From: RYN-230 sp963760405 | GTDB lineage: Bacteria > Actinomycetota > Actinomycetes > Streptosporangiales > Streptosporangiaceae | NCBI GenBank assembly: GCA_963760405.1 | Contig: CAVXCV010000008.1 | Location: 186,001 to 250,000 of the forward strand | Direction: 5' to 3' | DNA length: 64,000 nucleotides | In this document: positions 44,150-53,165 of the stretch, piece after piece | How positions within the stretch are numbered: position 1 is the stretch's first letter | Layout of the letters: each line of letters begins with the position of its first letter | Program-made: the position numbers and the translations under genes | The notes under the pieces: generated by a model | Databases searched by the model: none | Seen by the model: only the letters and a program-made list of their open reading frames with translations | Told to the model about the DNA's origin: nothing

Positions 44150-46186
44150 TCAGACCTGGATGCGCTGGGCCACAGCCGCGACGATCTCGGCGACCGCCTC
44201 GTCCACCCCGATCCCGTTGCGCTGCTCGCCGTTGCGGTAGCGGAACGAGACCGCGCCCTTGGCCACGTCCTCGTCCCCGGCCAGCAGCATGTACGGCACC
44301 TTCTGCCGCTGCGCGTTCCTGATCTTCTTCTGCATCCGGTCGTCGCTGGCGTCGACCTCGACCCTGATGCCCTGCTCGCGCAGCTGGGCCGCGATCTTCT
44401 CCAGGTAGGGCACGTGCGCGTCGGTGATCGGGATGCCGATCGCCTGGACCGGCGCGAGCCAGGGCGGGAAGGCCCCCGCGTAGTGCTCGACCAGGATCCC
44501 GAAGAACCGCTCGATCGACCCGAACAGGGCGCGGTGGATCATGTACGGGCGCTGCCGGGAGCCGTCCGGGGCCTGGTACTCGATGCCGAACCGGCCCGGC
44601 TCCTGGAAGTCCACCTGCAGGGTGGACAGCTGCCAGCGGCGCCCGATCGCGTCCTTGACGTGCACGTCGATCTTGGGCGCGTAGAACGCGCCCTCCCCCT
44701 CGGCGACCACGTACGGCAGGCCTGAGGCGTCCAGCGCGTGCCTGAGCGCCGCCTCGGCTTCCGCCCATTCTTCCGGCCGGCCCACGTACTTCTCCGGCCG
44801 GGTGGACAGTTCCGCCTCGAACTCGGTCAGCCCGAAGTCACGGAGCAGGCCGACGACGAAGTCCAGCAGCGAGGCCAGCTCGCCGGGCAGCTGCTCAGCG
44901 GTGCAGAAGATGTGCGAGTCGTCCTGGGTGAAGCCGCGGGCCCGGGTCAGCCCGTGCACCACCCCGGACTTCTCGTAGCGGTACACGGTGCCGAACTCGA
45001 ACAGCCGCAGCGGCAGCTCCCGGTATGACCGCCCGCGCGACTGGTAGATCAGCACGTGCATCGGGCAGTTCATCGGCTTCATGTAGTACCGGGCGCCGTC
45101 CAGTTCCATCGGCGGGAACATGCTCTCGGCGTAGAAGCCGAGGTGCCCGGAGGTCTGGAACAGCTCCTCCTTGGTCACGTGCGGGGTGTTGACGTACTGG
45201 TAGCCCGCTTCCTCGTGGCGGCGGCGCGAGTAGTCCTCCATCACCCGGCGGATGATCGCGCCCTTGGGGTGGAACACCGGCAGCCCGCTGCCTATCTCGG
45301 TGGGGAAGGAGAACAGGTCCAGCTCGGCGCCGAGCTTGCGGTGGTCACGCTTCTCCGCCTCGGCGAGCATCCGCAGGTACTCCTCCTGCGCCTCGCGCGA
45401 CTCCCAGGCGGTGCCGTAGATCCGCTGCAGCTGCGGGTTCTTCTCGCTGCCGCGCCAGTAGGCACCACCGGAGCGCATCAGCTTGAAGGCCGGGATCTGC
45501 CGGGTGGTGGGCAGGTGCGGGCCGCGGCACAGGTCCTTCCAGCACAGCTCGCCGCTGGCCGGGTCGAGGTTGTCGTAGATGGTCAGCTGGCTGCCGCCGA
45601 CCTCGACCGCTTCCTCGACGCTGACCTCGGACGGGGCCACCGGGGAGCCCGGCGCGGACGCACCCGCGCCGCCCTTGAGCCCGATCAGCTCCAGCTTGTA
45701 CGGCTCACCGGACAGCTCGTCTCGCGCCTCCTGCTCGCTGACCGGGCGGCGGGAGAACCGCTGGCCCTGCTTGACGATCTGGCGCATCCGCTGCTCGATC
45801 GCCTTGAGATCCTCCGGGCTGAACGGCTGCGGCACGTCGAAGTCGTAGTAGAAGCCGTTCTCCACCGGCGGCCCGATGCCCAGCTTGGCCTCGGGGAACA
45901 GGTCCTGCACGGCCTGGGCCATGACGTGCGCGGAAGAATGCCGGAGGATGGCCCGGCCGTCCTCGCTGGCGATGTCCACCGGCTGCACGGAGTCACCGTC
46001 GGCCAGCGGCGAGGCCAGGTCGCGCAGCTCGCCGTTCACCCGGGCCGCGATCACCCCGGACCCGGCACTGCCCGCGCCGGGGCTGGCGGTTCCGTTGCTG
46101 ATCTGCAGTGCGGCACCGGCCGTAGCGCCCGCGTCCACCACAAGCTCGCGTCCGGCGAGGGTGATGTGAAGCGGCTGGGCAGGCAC
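44150..46186 (-). CDS. thrS: threonine--tRNA ligase
   Basis: This class II synthetase has an N-terminal TGS domain, the HxxxH editing motif HSSAHVMAQAV (about residue 95), a second editing domain, a catalytic core with the zinc ligand in MKPMNCPMHVLIYQS and motif 2 FRYE-like stretch TVYRYEKSGV, and a C-terminal anticodon-binding domain (VPYMLLAGDEDVAKGAVSFR). The 678-residue length is normal. The GTG start follows TGAGGAG. Its HIT partner follows directly. I looked for a T-box leader upstream and saw none. Confidence 0.97.
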   Translation of the reverse strand: MPAQPLHITLAGRELVVDAGATAGAALQISNGTASPGAGSAGSGVIAARVNGELRDLASPLADGDSVQPVDIASEDGRAILRHSSAHVMAQAVQDLFPEAKLGIGPPVENGFYYDFDVPQPFSPEDLKAIEQRMRQIVKQGQRFSRRPVSEQEARDELSGEPYKLELIGLKGGAGASAPGSPVAPSEVSVEEAVEVGGSQLTIYDNLDPASGELCWKDLCRGPHLPTTRQIPAFKLMRSGGAYWRGSEKNPQLQRIYGTAWESREAQEEYLRMLAEAEKRDHRKLGAELDLFSFPTEIGSGLPVFHPKGAIIRRVMEDYSRRRHEEAGYQYVNTPHVTKEELFQTSGHLGFYAESMFPPMELDGARYYMKPMNCPMHVLIYQSRGRSYRELPLRLFEFGTVYRYEKSGVVHGLTRARGFTQDDSHIFCTAEQLPGELASLLDFVVGLLRDFGLTEFEAELSTRPEKYVGRPEEWAEAEAALRHALDASGLPYVVAEGEGAFYAPKIDVHVKDAIGRRWQLSTLQVDFQEPGRFGIEYQAPDGSRQRPYMIHRALFGSIERFFGILVEHYAGAFPPWLAPVQAIGIPITDAHVPYLEKIAAQLREQGIRVEVDASDDRMQKKIRNAQRQKVPYMLLAGDEDVAKGAVSFRYRNGEQRNGIGVDEAVAEIVAAVAQRIQV

Positions 46187-46283
46187 GGTGGCTCCTCAGG
46201 ATGATCGGCGGTGGGGCTGATACCCCAGGCTCCGATGCTATCGAGCCGCGGCACTTCCCGCGCGCGGGTATTCCGGCCCCCGG

Positions 46284-47507
46284 TCAGCCCGCGACGGTGA
46301 CCAGGCTCCCGTAGGTCAGGTACGGCCATACCTGCTTGGCCTGCGCGTAGGGCAGCTCCACGCAGCCCAGGCTCTGCGGGAACCCGTAGGAGTAACGCGG
46401 GAAGTAGTGCACGGCGTCGCCCCCGTTGAAGTAGGCCACCCAGGAGACCGGGTCGGCGTACTTCGTGCCGTCCGGGTTGGTGCCCTTCATGATCTGGAAG
46501 CTGTAACGCAGGTACACCGGGTAGGTGCCGTCCACGGTGGGCGCGACCGGGATGCCGGTGTTGGCCAGCGTGTCCAGGACCACCTGCCCGTCGTGCCATA
46601 CCTCCAGCGTCTCCGGGCTGGACTTGCTGGCCAGCGCGTAGGTGTAGCCGTTGGGGTTGGCATGGCCGGCCAGCGCGGCCTGCATCACGTCCTGATAGAG
46701 GCTGGGCGTGACCACCCCGGTCATGGTCAGGCCCAGGTTGGACTGGAAGGCCCGGATCGCGCCGTCCAGGATCAGGCTGCCGGTGCCCTCCGCCCAGAAC
46801 GTGGTCAGGATCCTCGGGTACCCCGCCTCCCAGGTGAAGGTCCCGGCCGGCGGCGAGTACACGTTGGCGAACTGGCCCGCCATGGTGTTCGCGGAGATGG
46901 TCCCGCCAGCGGCCACGCCGGTGGCCGGGGTCCACCGCAGCGGCAGGTAGCCGAGCTGGGCCAGCAGCTGCTGCAGCCGGAGAGTGGACCACCCGGCGGT
47001 CTGCACCTGGGCTGCCGCGGGCGCGCCGAGCAGGCCGCCGGACGCGGACCGCAGGCCGGCCGGGCCGGACGCGAAGCGCACCCGCACGGTGGTGCCCGGC
47101 TGGAACGGGGTGTCCGGGGTGAACGTCAGCGTGCTTCCGGTCCGGGCCCAGGCACCGGGCACGGCCGGCGTCACCGTGGGCAGCGGCGAGTGCGCGGACA
47201 GCGGGGTGGACAGCGTGACCTGGATCGGGTCGGCCCCGTCGGTGCCGCTGGTCTGGCCGCCCTGGGTGACCGACAGCACTCGCAACGGCACCGCGGGTAC
47301 TGGCTTGGCCGGCCGCGGCGCGGCCTGGGTGGACGCCGCGGGCCTGGTCGAGGCGAGCAGGGTCGCGACCACGATTGCCGCCGCCAGCACGACGATGATC
47401 CCGGTGGACAGCAGCACTAGCTTGGCCCGGCCGCGTCCACCTGGGGCGGCCGCCGCCGCATCACCCTCAGGGGCGCTGCCCTCCGTCACCACGCCTGAAG
47501 TTGGCAC
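46284..47507 (-). CDS. L,D-transpeptidase (YkuD) with N-terminal membrane anchor
   Basis: The protein crosslinks peptidoglycan stems or anchors proteins outside the membrane. After a short cytoplasmic segment a transmembrane helix (about residues 30-52) leads to an Ig-like and peptidoglycan-binding region (LRLQQLLAQLGYLPLRW), then a YkuD domain. The catalytic cysteine is in PQSLGCVELP, preceded by HYFPRYSYGF. The usual SHGCxR is replaced by SLGCVE, a variant I believe occurs in actinobacterial relatives. I start at the GTG at 47507, six bases after AGGGAG, rather than the GTG at 47522. Confidence 0.88.
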   Translation of the reverse strand: MPTSGVVTEGSAPEGDAAAAAPGGRGRAKLVLLSTGIIVVLAAAIVVATLLASTRPAASTQAAPRPAKPVPAVPLRVLSVTQGGQTSGTDGADPIQVTLSTPLSAHSPLPTVTPAVPGAWARTGSTLTFTPDTPFQPGTTVRVRFASGPAGLRSASGGLLGAPAAAQVQTAGWSTLRLQQLLAQLGYLPLRWTPATGVAAGGTISANTMAGQFANVYSPPAGTFTWEAGYPRILTTFWAEGTGSLILDGAIRAFQSNLGLTMTGVVTPSLYQDVMQAALAGHANPNGYTYALASKSSPETLEVWHDGQVVLDTLANTGIPVAPTVDGTYPVYLRYSFQIMKGTNPDGTKYADPVSWVAYFNGGDAVHYFPRYSYGFPQSLGCVELPYAQAKQVWPYLTYGSLVTVAG

Positions 47508-47640
47508 GATCCGCTCCCTCACCCTGTGCCCGCGTCAACGCCCGGCGGGCAGCGCCGGTTCCCGTTCCGCTGCCCTTGAATGTAATACCAGGTCCCGCCC
47601 GCGCAGCTGGCCTATCCAGCGTGGCGTGGCGCGGGCGGCT

Positions 47641-48612
47641 TTACAGCCAGTCCTTGAGCCGGAACACCACATACAGGAACCCCGATAGCGCGAGCATCAC
47701 GAGAGTGGAGACCCAGAAACCCCATTCTCTCCCAAAACCGGGGTAGGGGACATTCTGCCCATAAAATCCGGTGACCGCGGTCGGCACCGCAATGATCGCG
47801 GCCCAGCTGGTCACCTGCTTCATGATCACGTTGAGCCGGTTGCCCCGGACGGTCAGGTGGGTCTCCAGGATCGTGGTGACCAGGTCGCGCAGTGACTCGG
47901 TCCACTCGGTGGCGCGCAGCACGTGATCGTAGACGTCGTGGTAGTACGGCATCATCTCCTGGTCGACCACGTGCAGGTCGTGCCGCATCAGCGCGTTCAC
48001 CACCTCGCGCATGGGCAGCACCACCCGGCGCAGCGTGACCAGGGACTTGCGCAGCTCGAAAGTGCGCCGCTGCATGTCCTTGTCCCGCGGATCGTCGTCG
48101 AACAGCTGATCTTCCAGCGCCTCGATCTGGCTGTCCAGCGACTGGACCGCCTCGAAATGGGTGTCCACCACGTAGTCGAGCAGGCCGTGCAGCAGGAAGC
48201 TCACCCCGGAGGAAGCCAGGTCCGGCGAGTCGTCCCAGCGCTTGACCACCGCGTCGATGTCAAACTTCGCTGACCGGCGCACGGTGACCAGGGCGTTGCT
48301 GGTGACGAAGGCGTCCATCTCGTAGTTGCCCAGCTCGCCGGAGGCGGCGTCGAGCGACACCGAATACGACGTGACGAACAGGTGCGACTGGTAGCGGTCC
48401 AGCTTGGCGCGCTGATGCTCAGCCACGGCATCCTCCACGGCCAGCGGGTGCAGCCCTAGCTCCTCGCTGATGGCGTGCAGATCCCCGGCCGTGGGCTCGC
48501 ACAGGTCGAACCAGATCACGGCGGACGGATCGGTGAGGCAGTCCGAGACCTTGGCGACCGGAAAGCCCTCATCGACCAGGGCGCCGTCACGGTACAGGCG
48601 AGTACGCGGCAT
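47641..48612 (-). CDS. corA: CorA-family divalent cation transporter
   Basis: A long cytoplasmic, mostly helical N-terminal domain (about residues 1-255) precedes two C-terminal transmembrane helices. The loop motif reads YGQNVPYP, so the canonical GMN is GQN here. Mg2+ selectivity is normally set by GMN, so the ion should not be assumed. The ATG at 48612 has no ribosome binding site, and TATCTT lies seven bases upstream, so the mRNA may be leaderless. The gene is divergent from the GH13 gene with about 100 bp between starts. Confidence 0.9.
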   Translation of the reverse strand: MPRTRLYRDGALVDEGFPVAKVSDCLTDPSAVIWFDLCEPTAGDLHAISEELGLHPLAVEDAVAEHQRAKLDRYQSHLFVTSYSVSLDAASGELGNYEMDAFVTSNALVTVRRSAKFDIDAVVKRWDDSPDLASSGVSFLLHGLLDYVVDTHFEAVQSLDSQIEALEDQLFDDDPRDKDMQRRTFELRKSLVTLRRVVLPMREVVNALMRHDLHVVDQEMMPYYHDVYDHVLRATEWTESLRDLVTTILETHLTVRGNRLNVIMKQVTSWAAIIAVPTAVTGFYGQNVPYPGFGREWGFWVSTLVMLALSGFLYVVFRLKDWL

Positions 48613-48711
48613 GCTGGCCAAGATAAGACGCAACGGCGCCGGGCTGGGGCCGGCCCCCACCGCGACGCCAGAATACGCTTACTGTCAGCCGCAAATTCAG
48701 TCAGGAAACTC

Positions 48712-50038
48712 ATGCCTACCTGGTCCGAGCAGGTCATCTGGTGGCAGCTGCACCCGATCAGCTTTACCGGTGCCGAGCCGGCCGCGCGGCCGGCCGGGAC
48801 ACCCGTGGCCCACCGGCTGGGGCGGATCGAGGCGTGGCTGGATTACCTGATCGGGCTCGGCTGCAACGGGCTGGCGCTGGGGCCGGTATTCGCCAGCGGA
48901 TCGCACGGCTACGACACCGTGGATCATTTCCGGATCGATCCGCGGCTCGGGTCCGAGGCGGACTTCGGCCATCTGGTGGCGGCCTGCCGGGAACGCGGCA
49001 TCCGGGTCGCACTGGACGGGGTATTCAATCACGTGGGCCGCGGCTTCGGCCCGTTCCAGGACGTGCTCGCCCATGGTGCCAGGTCGCGGTACGCGTCCTG
49101 GTTCCAGCTCGACTTCGCGGCCAGCGGGCCGGACGGGTTCGGCTATGCGGACTTCGAGGGGCACCGCGAGCTGGTGAAGCTGAACCACGCCGAGCCCGCG
49201 GTGCAGGATTACGCCGCCGGAGTCATGGCGCACTGGCTGGACCGGGGCGCCGACGGGTGGCGGCTGGACGCCGCCTACGCGGTGCCCGCGCCCTTCTGGC
49301 GGGCCGTGACCAGCCGGGTCCGCCGCGATCATCCGGGCGCCTGGTTCCTCGGCGAGGTGATCCACGGCGATTACCCGGCGGTGGTGCACGAGGCCGGACT
49401 GGACACGGTGACCCAGTACGAGCTGTGGAAGGCCATCTGGAGCTCGCTGAACGACGGCAACTTCTTCGAGCTCAGCTGGGCCCTGGACCGGCACGACGGG
49501 TTCGCGGCCAGCTTCCTGCCGCTGACCTTCACCGGGAACCATGACGTCACCCGGCTGGTCAGCAAGCTGGCCGACCCGCGGCACCTCGGTCATGCCCTGG
49601 CGATCCTGCTGACCGTGGCCGGGACGCCCAGCATCTACGCCGGGGACGAGCAGGGGTTCCGCGGGGTCAAGCACGAGCGGGCGGACGGGGACGCGGAGAT
49701 CCGCCCGGCCTTCCCGGATAACCCCGCTGTCCTGCCGCCCGCGGGCTGGCCGGCCTACCGGCTGCACCAGGACCTGATCGGGCTGCGCCGGCGTCATCCG
49801 TGGCTGGTCCGGTCCCGGGCCAAGGTGCTGCACCTGGAGAATCAGTCGTTCGCCTACCACGCGGCCGGCCCGGACGGCGGCCCGGGCCTGGCGGTCCTGC
49901 TGAACGTGTCCGGCGCGGCCGCCGAGTTCACGCTGCCCGGCGGGACCGGGAAGCGCCTGCTGGGCAGCACGGACGAGCAGGGCCCCGGCGCACCGGGTAG
50001 AGCCGCACGGCTGGGCGGTCGTCGAGCTCCAGCCGTGA
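48712..50038 (+). CDS. alpha-amylase family (GH13) enzyme, frameshifted near its 3' end
   Basis: The (beta/alpha)8 glycoside hydrolase has all four GH13 regions: DGVFNHVG, GWRLDAAYA (nucleophile Asp), LGEVIHGDY (acid/base Glu) and FTGNHDVTR (third Asp). There is no signal peptide, so it is a cytoplasmic enzyme acting on soluble maltodextrins or related sugars. The ATG at 48712 follows AGGAAA. The open frame runs to 50079, but its last 30 codons are unlike the family. A shift near 49995 gives PHGWAVVELQP and a TGA at 50036-50038, which I take as the true end and which avoids overlap with cobJ. Confidence 0.87.
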
Positions 50039-50065
50039 CGCTCCGGCAAGCCGGGGCAGCGGTGG

Positions 50066-51809
50066 TCAGCCGGTGGTGATCATGCGGCCGGAAACCACGC
50101 GGGTACCGGGTGCGCCGATGATGAGCGTGCCCGGCACGTCGCCGTCCGGTGCGCCCAGCAGGGCCTCGTCCAGGCTGCCCAAAGTGGCCAGCCGGACCTG
50201 CTGCCGGGGGTGCCCGGGCTGCCACACCACTGCGACCGGGGTGCGCTCCGGCCGGGACTGGCGCAGCGCGGCCAGGGCCGTTTTGAGCCGCTCGCCAAAC
50301 ACCTCGCCCGGGCTGACCGGGAAGGAGATCACGAAGCCGGCCCCGGCCGCGGCCGCTACCTGCCGCTCCAGCTCCCCCGGCAGGTCAGGGCCGGACAGTG
50401 AGATCTCCGCGTACCCCGGGCCGAACGGCGCGCCCGCGGCCACCGCCGCCGCCGTGCCGGCCGTGATGCCCGGGACGTCGATCATCTCGATGTCGTCGCC
50501 AGCCAGCGACAGGACCAGGGCGGCGGTCGCCGCCCCGGCGGCGTCCCCGCCGACCACGATCCCGACGGCATGCCCGGCCCGGGCTTCCGCCACCGCCCGC
50601 CTGGTCCCCGCGTCCGCGTCACCTGGTGCGCTGGCCAGCACCCGGGCGCCGGGCCGGGCCAGGCCGGTCACCTGCTCCAGCACATGGCCGGGGCCAGCCA
50701 GCACCGAGGCGCGGCGCAGTTCGCTGACCGCCCGCTGGGTGAGCAGGTCGCGCTGCCCCGGACCGATGCCGATCAGGGCCAGCCTGCCCCGCGGCCGGAC
50801 CCGGGCGATGGCCACCCGGACGTAGCCCGCGGCGCGCTCCGGCACGACGAGATCCGCGGCGGCCGCCCCGGCCAGCGCGGCGGCCTCGGCCAGGCTGCCC
50901 GTAGTCAGCTGCCCCGCGCCGCGCCGCCACTCCCGTGCCGGGGCTGCAGCGAGCGCGCTGGGCGGGTAGAGGCGTACCGGCCAGCCCGCTTCCCGGGCCG
51001 CCGACAGGACGGCCTGCGGGGCGGGGTGCACCACGGCCATGCTGCTGACGCACGCCGCGGACAGCCCCGCCTCGACCAGGGCCTCATCCACCAGCCGCTG
51101 CACCGCGCTGGCTGACACCGTGCCGGCTGACACCGTGCCGGCTGGACACGGTGCCGGCTGACACCGGGTCGATGGCCATCGGGTCGCCCGGCGGGCCGCC
51201 GGCGTTACCGTCCGCCTGCACGCCGACGATCAGCGCTGGCGGCCGCAGTATCACGGTCCGGGCGTCCGGCCGGACCAGCCGGTCAGTGATCAGGATCCGG
51301 TCGGCCCCGGTGTCGCCGACGTTGGCCGGGAGCGGCGGGAGCGGCCATCGGTCCGCGGATTCCAGCCGGACCGGTTCCCCGTCGAGCAGGGCCCGGCCGA
51401 CGGCCCCGATCGCTCCCTCGGCCGGCCAGCCCAGGTCCTCCAGCCCGGGCAGGCTCATCGCGTCGGTGGCCGTGGTGATCACGGCATCCGCGCCGAACAC
51501 CTCCGCGACCCGGACCGCGAGCGCGTTCGCACCCGCCGCATGCCCGCCCAGTACCGCCACGGCGTGCCGGGCAGACTCGTCCACGCAGACCACGGCGGGG
51601 TCAGTCCATTTGCTGTTCAGCAGCGGTGCGATCAGCCGGACGGTGGCGCCGACCGCGAGGAAGCAGACCAGCCCGTCGCACTGGGCCCAGGCACGCGGCA
51701 CCGCCTGCCGGGCCGGCCCCCGGTAGCTGCGGGTCCGGCCGGGCCAGGCCTGAGCCAGCCGGTCCGCTGCGGCCCGCCCGCCCGCGGTCACTGCGATGAG
51801 GCCGATCAT
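50066..51809 (-). CDS. CbiG-CobJ fusion (cobalt-precorrin-5A hydrolase / precorrin-3B C17-methyltransferase), split by an indel
   Basis: Two frames encode one fused cobalamin enzyme. The first part (51809 to about 51150) is CbiG N-terminal and middle (MIGLIAVTAGGRAAADRL; ILRPPALIVGVQADGN). The second begins with the CbiG C-terminal domain (SASAVQRLVDEALVEAGLSA; MAVVHPAPQAVLSAAREAGW) and continues as the tetrapyrrole methyltransferase CobJ (LALIGIGPGQRDLLTQRAV; GIVVGGDAAGAA). The break lies in a 15-bp minisatellite encoding (AGTVS)n, where one unit has an extra base. Removing that base restores one frame of about 580 residues, like fusions known in Streptomyces. No cobalamin riboswitch was seen upstream. 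The ATG has GGGGAGG just before it. Confidence 0.83.
51115..51160. repeat. 15-bp minisatellite in the CbiG-CobJ linker, three copies
   Basis: GACACCGTGCCGGCT is repeated twice exactly (51115-51144); a third unit (51145-51160) has an extra base and one substitution, followed by a partial unit. The extra base shifts the frame of the fusion gene. Confidence 0.92.
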
Positions 51810-51959
51810 TACCCTCCCCTTGCCCCCTGGGGCGGCCCACCGCCGTTGCGGCCCGGGCCAGCCGTGGCTGCATGCGACGACGGTACGCTACCGCGTCCCG
51901 AAACGTTTTAGGCTGCACCCCGCCGGGATGAATTGCACCGCTGCGCGGGTGACTTCTTC

Positions 51960-51974
51960 CACTGTCGCACAGTG
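51960..51974. terminator. short palindrome after the YihY-type fragment
   Basis: CACTGT-CGC-ACAGTG is a perfect 6-bp inverted repeat five bases downstream of the TGA of the YihY-type fragment. It may be that gene's terminator, though no T-run follows. Confidence 0.3.
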
Positions 51975-51978
51975 CAGC

Positions 51979-52117
51979 TCAGGCGCTGGCGCGGCGGGGT
52001 AGCTGGTTTCCCTCCAGCGCGGCTTCCCGCTCGGTTTCCGCGTTCAGTTCCGCGCCCAGCATGACGGCCAGTCCGACCAGGTAGAACCAGAAGATCAGGA
52101 TGGCCACGCCCGCGCGC
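51979..52117 (-). pseudogene. 3' fragment of a YihY/BrkB-type membrane protein gene
   Basis: The minus strand encodes AGVAILIFWFYLVGLAVML, then GAELNAETERE and a stop at 51979. The last transmembrane helix followed by LGAELNAE is the hallmark end of the YihY/virulence factor BrkB family. Only about 45 codons remain, and the 5' part is cut off at 52117, where sequence matching secF begins. There is no start codon in the expected context. It is head to head with the sigma-factor fragment. Confidence 0.6.
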
Positions 52118-52180
52118 GCCCCGGCCCGCGGCAGCAGCCACGGCGGCCCAGTTCGGCCAAGCGCCGCCCCGGCGGCGGCA
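52118..52180 (+). other. 63-bp copy of the secF 3' end at a rearrangement junction
   Basis: The first 53 bases, from GCCCCGGCCCGCGGCAGCAG onward, match the coding strand of secF at 28785-28733 without a difference by eye, and the next ten are nearly the same. The copy lies between the YihY-type fragment and the sigma-factor fragment. Short shared sequence (CGGCGGCA) marks the right-hand joint. Confidence 0.85.
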
Positions 52181-52511
52181 GCGCGAACCAGTCTGGGTGT
52201 CCACCACCGCCATCGGCGATGGCCCGTTCCCGGTGCAGGCCAGGCCGGACGCGTCCACCCTGGCGCGGTCCGCGGAGGACCTGGCCCTGGCCCGGTTCAC
52301 CGACTCGTCGATCATCAGCGCGCTACGGGAACTGCCCCGCGACTTCCGGGTCACCGTCTACCTGGCCGATGTCGAAGGTTATTCGTACCGCGAGATCGCC
52401 GCCATCATGGGCTGCCCGACCGGCACCGTCATGTCCCGGCTGCACCGGGCCCGGAGCCGACTGCGGAGCACGCTGCGCGACCTCGCCACCGAACACGGCA
52501 TCGCGGCCTGA
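52172..52511 (+). pseudogene. 3' fragment of a SigR/SigH-type sigma factor gene
   Basis: The frame reads RRQREPVWVSTTAIG, matching the end of sigma region 2 and linker of SigR-type factors, then region 4: ALRELPRDFRVTVYLADVEG and SYREIAAIMGCPTGTVMSRL, a complete helix-turn-helix that reads -35 elements. Region 2, which binds core RNA polymerase and the -10 element, is missing, because the sequence upstream switches to a secF copy. A GTG at 52197 could open 104 codons but has no ribosome binding site. I consider it a fragment, or the right part of an intact gene lost to misassembly. Confidence 0.75.
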
Positions 52512-52520
52512 CGTGATCCT

Positions 52521-53165
52521 TCAGTCCGGTTCGGGGGCGGACGGCAGCCAGCGTTCCATGCAGGTCAGCAGCTGCTCGGTGTCCACCGGCTTGGTGACAT
52601 AGTCACTGGCCCCGGCGGCGAGGCTCTTCTCCCGATCGCCTTGCATGGCCCGGGCGGTCACCGCGATCACCGGTAGCGAGGCGAACTGCGGCATGGCCCG
52701 GATGGCCCGGGTGGTCGCATACCCGTCCAGCTGCGGCATCATCACGTCCATCAGGACCAGGTCGATGCCACCGGCCCGCAGCACCTCGATGCCCTTGCGG
52801 CCGTCAGTGGCGTGCACGATGGTCAGCCCGTAGAGCTCCAGGACCCCGGTCAGGGCAAACGCATTGCGCGGGTCGTCGTCCACGATCAGCACCGTGCGGC
52901 CACGGAGGCTCTCGTGTGCGGCCCCCTTGGCCACCGGCCGGATTGCGGCTGACATGGGCACGGCCAGGACCGAGTCACTGTCCGGCTCCGCCAGGGGGTG
53001 CGCGGCCAGCGAACTGGTCACAGTGCCGTTCGGGGTGCCCAGGGCCGCGCCCGTTGCGGAAACAGCGGGGCCGCCGTCCCCCGTCGTGAGGTCGGCGCCC
53101 GGCCAGCTGGCCGGCAGGTACAGGGTGAACGTGCTGCCAGTGCCCAGCTCACTCCGCACGCCGCT
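52521..53165 (-). pseudogene. 3' fragment of a hybrid histidine kinase: end of ATPase domain plus receiver domain
   Basis: The minus strand starts abruptly inside a histidine kinase ATPase domain (VRSELGTGSTFTLYLP, its last strand), runs through a Pro/Ala/Gly-rich linker, and ends with a full receiver domain (TVLIVDDDPRNAFALTG; phospho-acceptor Asp in LVLMDVMMPQLDGY; Lys in YVTKPVDTEQLL). The upstream kinase core is missing; at about 53165 the sequence switches to the PP2C fragment on the other strand. A longer frame to 53627 is antisense to that fragment. The receiver part itself looks intact. Confidence 0.75.

Noticed and set aside
46187..46283. T-box riboswitch upstream of thrS
   Set aside because: The gap to the L,D-transpeptidase gene is under 100 bp and has no T-box consensus.
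51810..51960. Cobalamin riboswitch upstream of cbiG-cobJ
   Set aside because: I searched for a B12-box-like sequence and the usual long leader fold and saw neither; the gap before the gene is short.
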